DNA of 64,000 nucleotides from positions 124,001 through 188,000 of the forward strand of contig JBAXKJ010000001.1 in the NCBI GenBank assembly GCA_037137375.1. Direction: 5' to 3'. Positions 62,409 through 64,000 of this stretch are shown here, piece after piece (the stretch's first letter is position 1; the number at the start of each line of letters is the position of its first letter). The translations under genes were made by a program, and so were the position numbers. The DNA is from CAINVV01 sp037137375. Its GTDB lineage: Bacteria; Bacteroidota; Bacteroidia; Bacteroidales; Prolixibacteraceae. Under the pieces are notes generated by a model, which worked only from the letters and a program-made list of their open reading frames with translations, did not search any database and had not been told where the DNA came from.

Positions 62409-63539
62409 ATGAATAAATTTCTTTTTGTATTTTACCTCTCTGTCTCTACCTTTTTTACACTACAGGCACAGGAGTTTAAGATTGTGGGTCGCTTTGTTAG
62501 TGATCGGCCAGTGAAGTTAATCCAACTAAAATATACGACCGGGAAAAATGATATCTCAGATAGCACCACCTTAAAAAATGGCCGGTTTACTTTTAGCAAT
62601 AAACTTACCGAGACTACCCTGGCCACTCTTATCTTTCGTTTCGAACTTGCGAATGGAGAGAAGAGACCACGTATTGAATTAAAATACTTCTATATAGAGC
62701 CCTGCAATATTGAAATTGACATCAAAGACTCCGTAAAATTTGCAAAGATTACAGGTTCAAAATCGCAGATCGCTTATGAGGAATTTACTAAAATGCTTGA
62801 GCCTTACACTGCGAAGTCAATACAAATAACCTCTGTAATCATGAAGAATTTGCGGGAAGGGAATAGTACAGATTCTAAAAAAAATGCTTCCATTTATCAG
62901 GCAATAGAACAGGAAAAAAAGGAAAAAGTATATCTACCTTATGTATTGCAAAATCCAAATTCACCCATTGCTTTAGCTTTGCTGCGCACCTATGCCGGAT
63001 TTGATTTTGAAGCCAGTAAAATTGAACCCATTTTCGAGAGTTTTCCGCTATCGGTGCAAAAATCACCTTCCGGACTAGTTTTCAGGGAGAATATAGAAAT
63101 CGAGAAAAAAGCGGGAATCGGTGCATATGCCTTGCCATTTACACAAAATGACACCATTGGAAAACCAGTATCATTGTCCTCATTTAAAGGAAAATTTGTG
63201 TTGTTAGATTTCTGGGCCAGTTGGTGCTCTCCTTGCCGGCACGAAAACCCTAATGTAGTAAAGGCCTTTCATCAATTTAAAGATAAAAATTTCACAGTGC
63301 TTAGTGTTTCCCTAGATCGTCCGGATAAACATCAGGCTTGGATGGATGCGATTCATGCGGATGGGCTTACCTGGACTCATGTGAGTGACTTAAAATTCTG
63401 GAAGAACGAAGTAGCCGTTCTTTATGGCATCACCGCTATTCCTCAAAACTTTTTAATCGATCCAACAGGAAAGATTATTGCCAAGAATATCAAGGGCGAG
63501 GAACTATTTAAAAAATTGAACGAGGTATTGCCCAAATAA
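62409..63539 (+). CDS. TlpA-like thioredoxin-fold protein with N-terminal DUF4369
   Basis: A 376-residue exported protein. A signal peptide (NKFLFVFYLSVSTFFTLQAQ) precedes a DUF4369 beta-rich domain (about 22-120) of the type common in Bacteroidota. A helical linker leads to an AhpC-TSA/TlpA thioredoxin domain (about 240-375) with the redox motif WASWCSPC (Cys 273 and Cys 276) and a cis-Pro loop GITAIPQNFLIDPTG. It would act as a periplasmic thiol-disulfide oxidoreductase, perhaps keeping cysteines of secreted or imported proteins reduced. Location between SusD and a metalloprotease is a recurring gene order in Bacteroidota. Confidence 0.93.
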   Translation: MNKFLFVFYLSVSTFFTLQAQEFKIVGRFVSDRPVKLIQLKYTTGKNDISDSTTLKNGRFTFSNKLTETTLATLIFRFELANGEKRPRIELKYFYIEPCNIEIDIKDSVKFAKITGSKSQIAYEEFTKMLEPYTAKSIQITSVIMKNLREGNSTDSKKNASIYQAIEQEKKEKVYLPYVLQNPNSPIALALLRTYAGFDFEASKIEPIFESFPLSVQKSPSGLVFRENIEIEKKAGIGAYALPFTQNDTIGKPVSLSSFKGKFVLLDFWASWCSPCRHENPNVVKAFHQFKDKNFTVLSVSLDRPDKHQAWMDAIHADGLTWTHVSDLKFWKNEVAVLYGITAIPQNFLIDPTGKIIAKNIKGEELFKKLNEVLPK

Positions 63540-63610
63540 TTAATAATTTAGTCTGAACATCCAGTAATCAATTCATTGCATTATATATCAATTCTAAAAA
63601 CACCCCAAAA

Positions 63611-64000
63611 ATGAAATTATTATTACGAAAATTTCTAGTTTTATTAATTGCCTCTTTCTGTTATGTTTCTATTTATGCCCAGGGCGACACTAATCCCGAC
63701 TCTGCCAAAACCACACCAGGCAGTGGTTTTAGAATGCCAATGGCATCTAAGCCAAGACCTTATGCGGAAGTGATTACTGCAAAAGCTAAGACAGATAAGG
63801 GACTCTTTAAGGTTCATAAGGTTGATGAAAAATATTATTTTGAAATCCCTGATTCACTTTTCAAGAAAGAGATTCTCGTTGTTAACAGGGTTTCGAAAGC
63901 TCCTTCCGGCGTGGGTAGTGACTCCCCATTTCAGGATGCAGGCGATCAGATAAGCCAAAAAGTAGTCTGGTTCGAAAAGGGGCCGAAAAATAAAGTCTTT
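63611..64000 (+). CDS. Zinc-dependent metalloprotease, DUF5118/DUF5117 type (N-terminal part, cut by window edge)
   Basis: The first 130 residues of a gene that runs off the window. A signal peptide (KLLLRKFLVLLIASFCYVSIYAQ) is followed by PRPYAEVITAKAKTDKGLF, then VHKVDEKYYFEIPDSLFKKE and ILVVNRVSKAPSG, which match the DUF5118 N-terminal domain of a family of large (about 800-residue) secreted zinc metalloproteases. The catalytic HExxH would lie beyond the window and cannot be seen, so the enzyme activity is inferred from the N-terminal family. The gene begins 71 bp after the TlpA-like gene and is likely in the same transcript. Confidence 0.8.
   Translation, partial: MKLLLRKFLVLLIASFCYVSIYAQGDTNPDSAKTTPGSGFRMPMASKPRPYAEVITAKAKTDKGLFKVHKVDEKYYFEIPDSLFKKEILVVNRVSKAPSGVGSDSPFQDAGDQISQKVVWFEKGPKNKVF

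Overview
The window reads as chromosomal DNA of a Bacteroidota bacterium, most likely Bacteroidales/Marinilabiliales-like. The reasons are three SusC/SusD pairs, a hybrid two-component regulator (HTCS), an ECF sigma/FecR pair in front of a TonB receptor, a secreted protease ending in a type IX secretion (T9SS) sorting domain, and several promoters of the Bacteroidota type (TTG, about 19 bp, then TAnnTTTG). This is inferred from gene content; no 16S or marker-gene comparison was possible.

Region 1 (1-31.3 kb) is mostly core and housekeeping. It opens with the end of ptb and a complete buk (butyryl-phosphate to butyrate). Next come a CE15-type glucuronoyl esterase, a trypsin-like T9SS protease, and a cobalamin/siderophore-type ABC importer (lipoprotein, permease, ATPase). 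Then follow a YhcH/YiaL protein, an EamA transporter, two conserved hypotheticals, a SanA-ThrE-ThrE operon, a CBM9-like protein, a long RelA/SpoT homologue with a degenerate hydrolase site, two TPR proteins, a large FAD/Fe-S dehydrogenase, gamma-glutamyltransferase, a Gfo/Idh/MocA oxidoreductase followed by a HEAT-repeat/double DUF1080 protein (a probable 3-keto-glycoside pair), argS and a sialidase-fold protein. Intergenic spacers here are decorated with short tandem repeats and a cluster of REP-like palindromes.

Region 2 (31.3-35.4 kb) starts with tRNA-Gly(CCC), which has a clear promoter and terminator. It continues with an AT-rich patch of small hypothetical genes and a secreted ankyrin protein, and has the look of accessory DNA.

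Region 3 (35.4-54.7 kb, minus strand) is a polysaccharide utilization locus: HTCS, SusC, SusD, SusC, SusD, GH128, DUF5107-TPR, GH16. The two glycosidase families point to a beta-1,3-glucan such as laminarin.

Region 4 (55.1-64 kb, plus strand) is a second nutrient locus, divergent from the first: ECF sigma, FecR anti-sigma, SusC with an STN signalling domain, SusD, a TlpA-like thioredoxin and the start of a DUF5118-type metalloprotease. It is probably aimed at peptides or proteins. The two loci sit back to back and use the two different Bacteroidota strategies for substrate-induced expression.

No CRISPR array, prophage, transposase or obvious defence system was seen. The strongest leads are the REP-like palindromes (one of them inside a coding sequence), the hydrolase-dead RSH protein, the HEAT-DUF1080-DUF1080 fusion and the DUF5107-TPR protein inside the beta-glucan locus.
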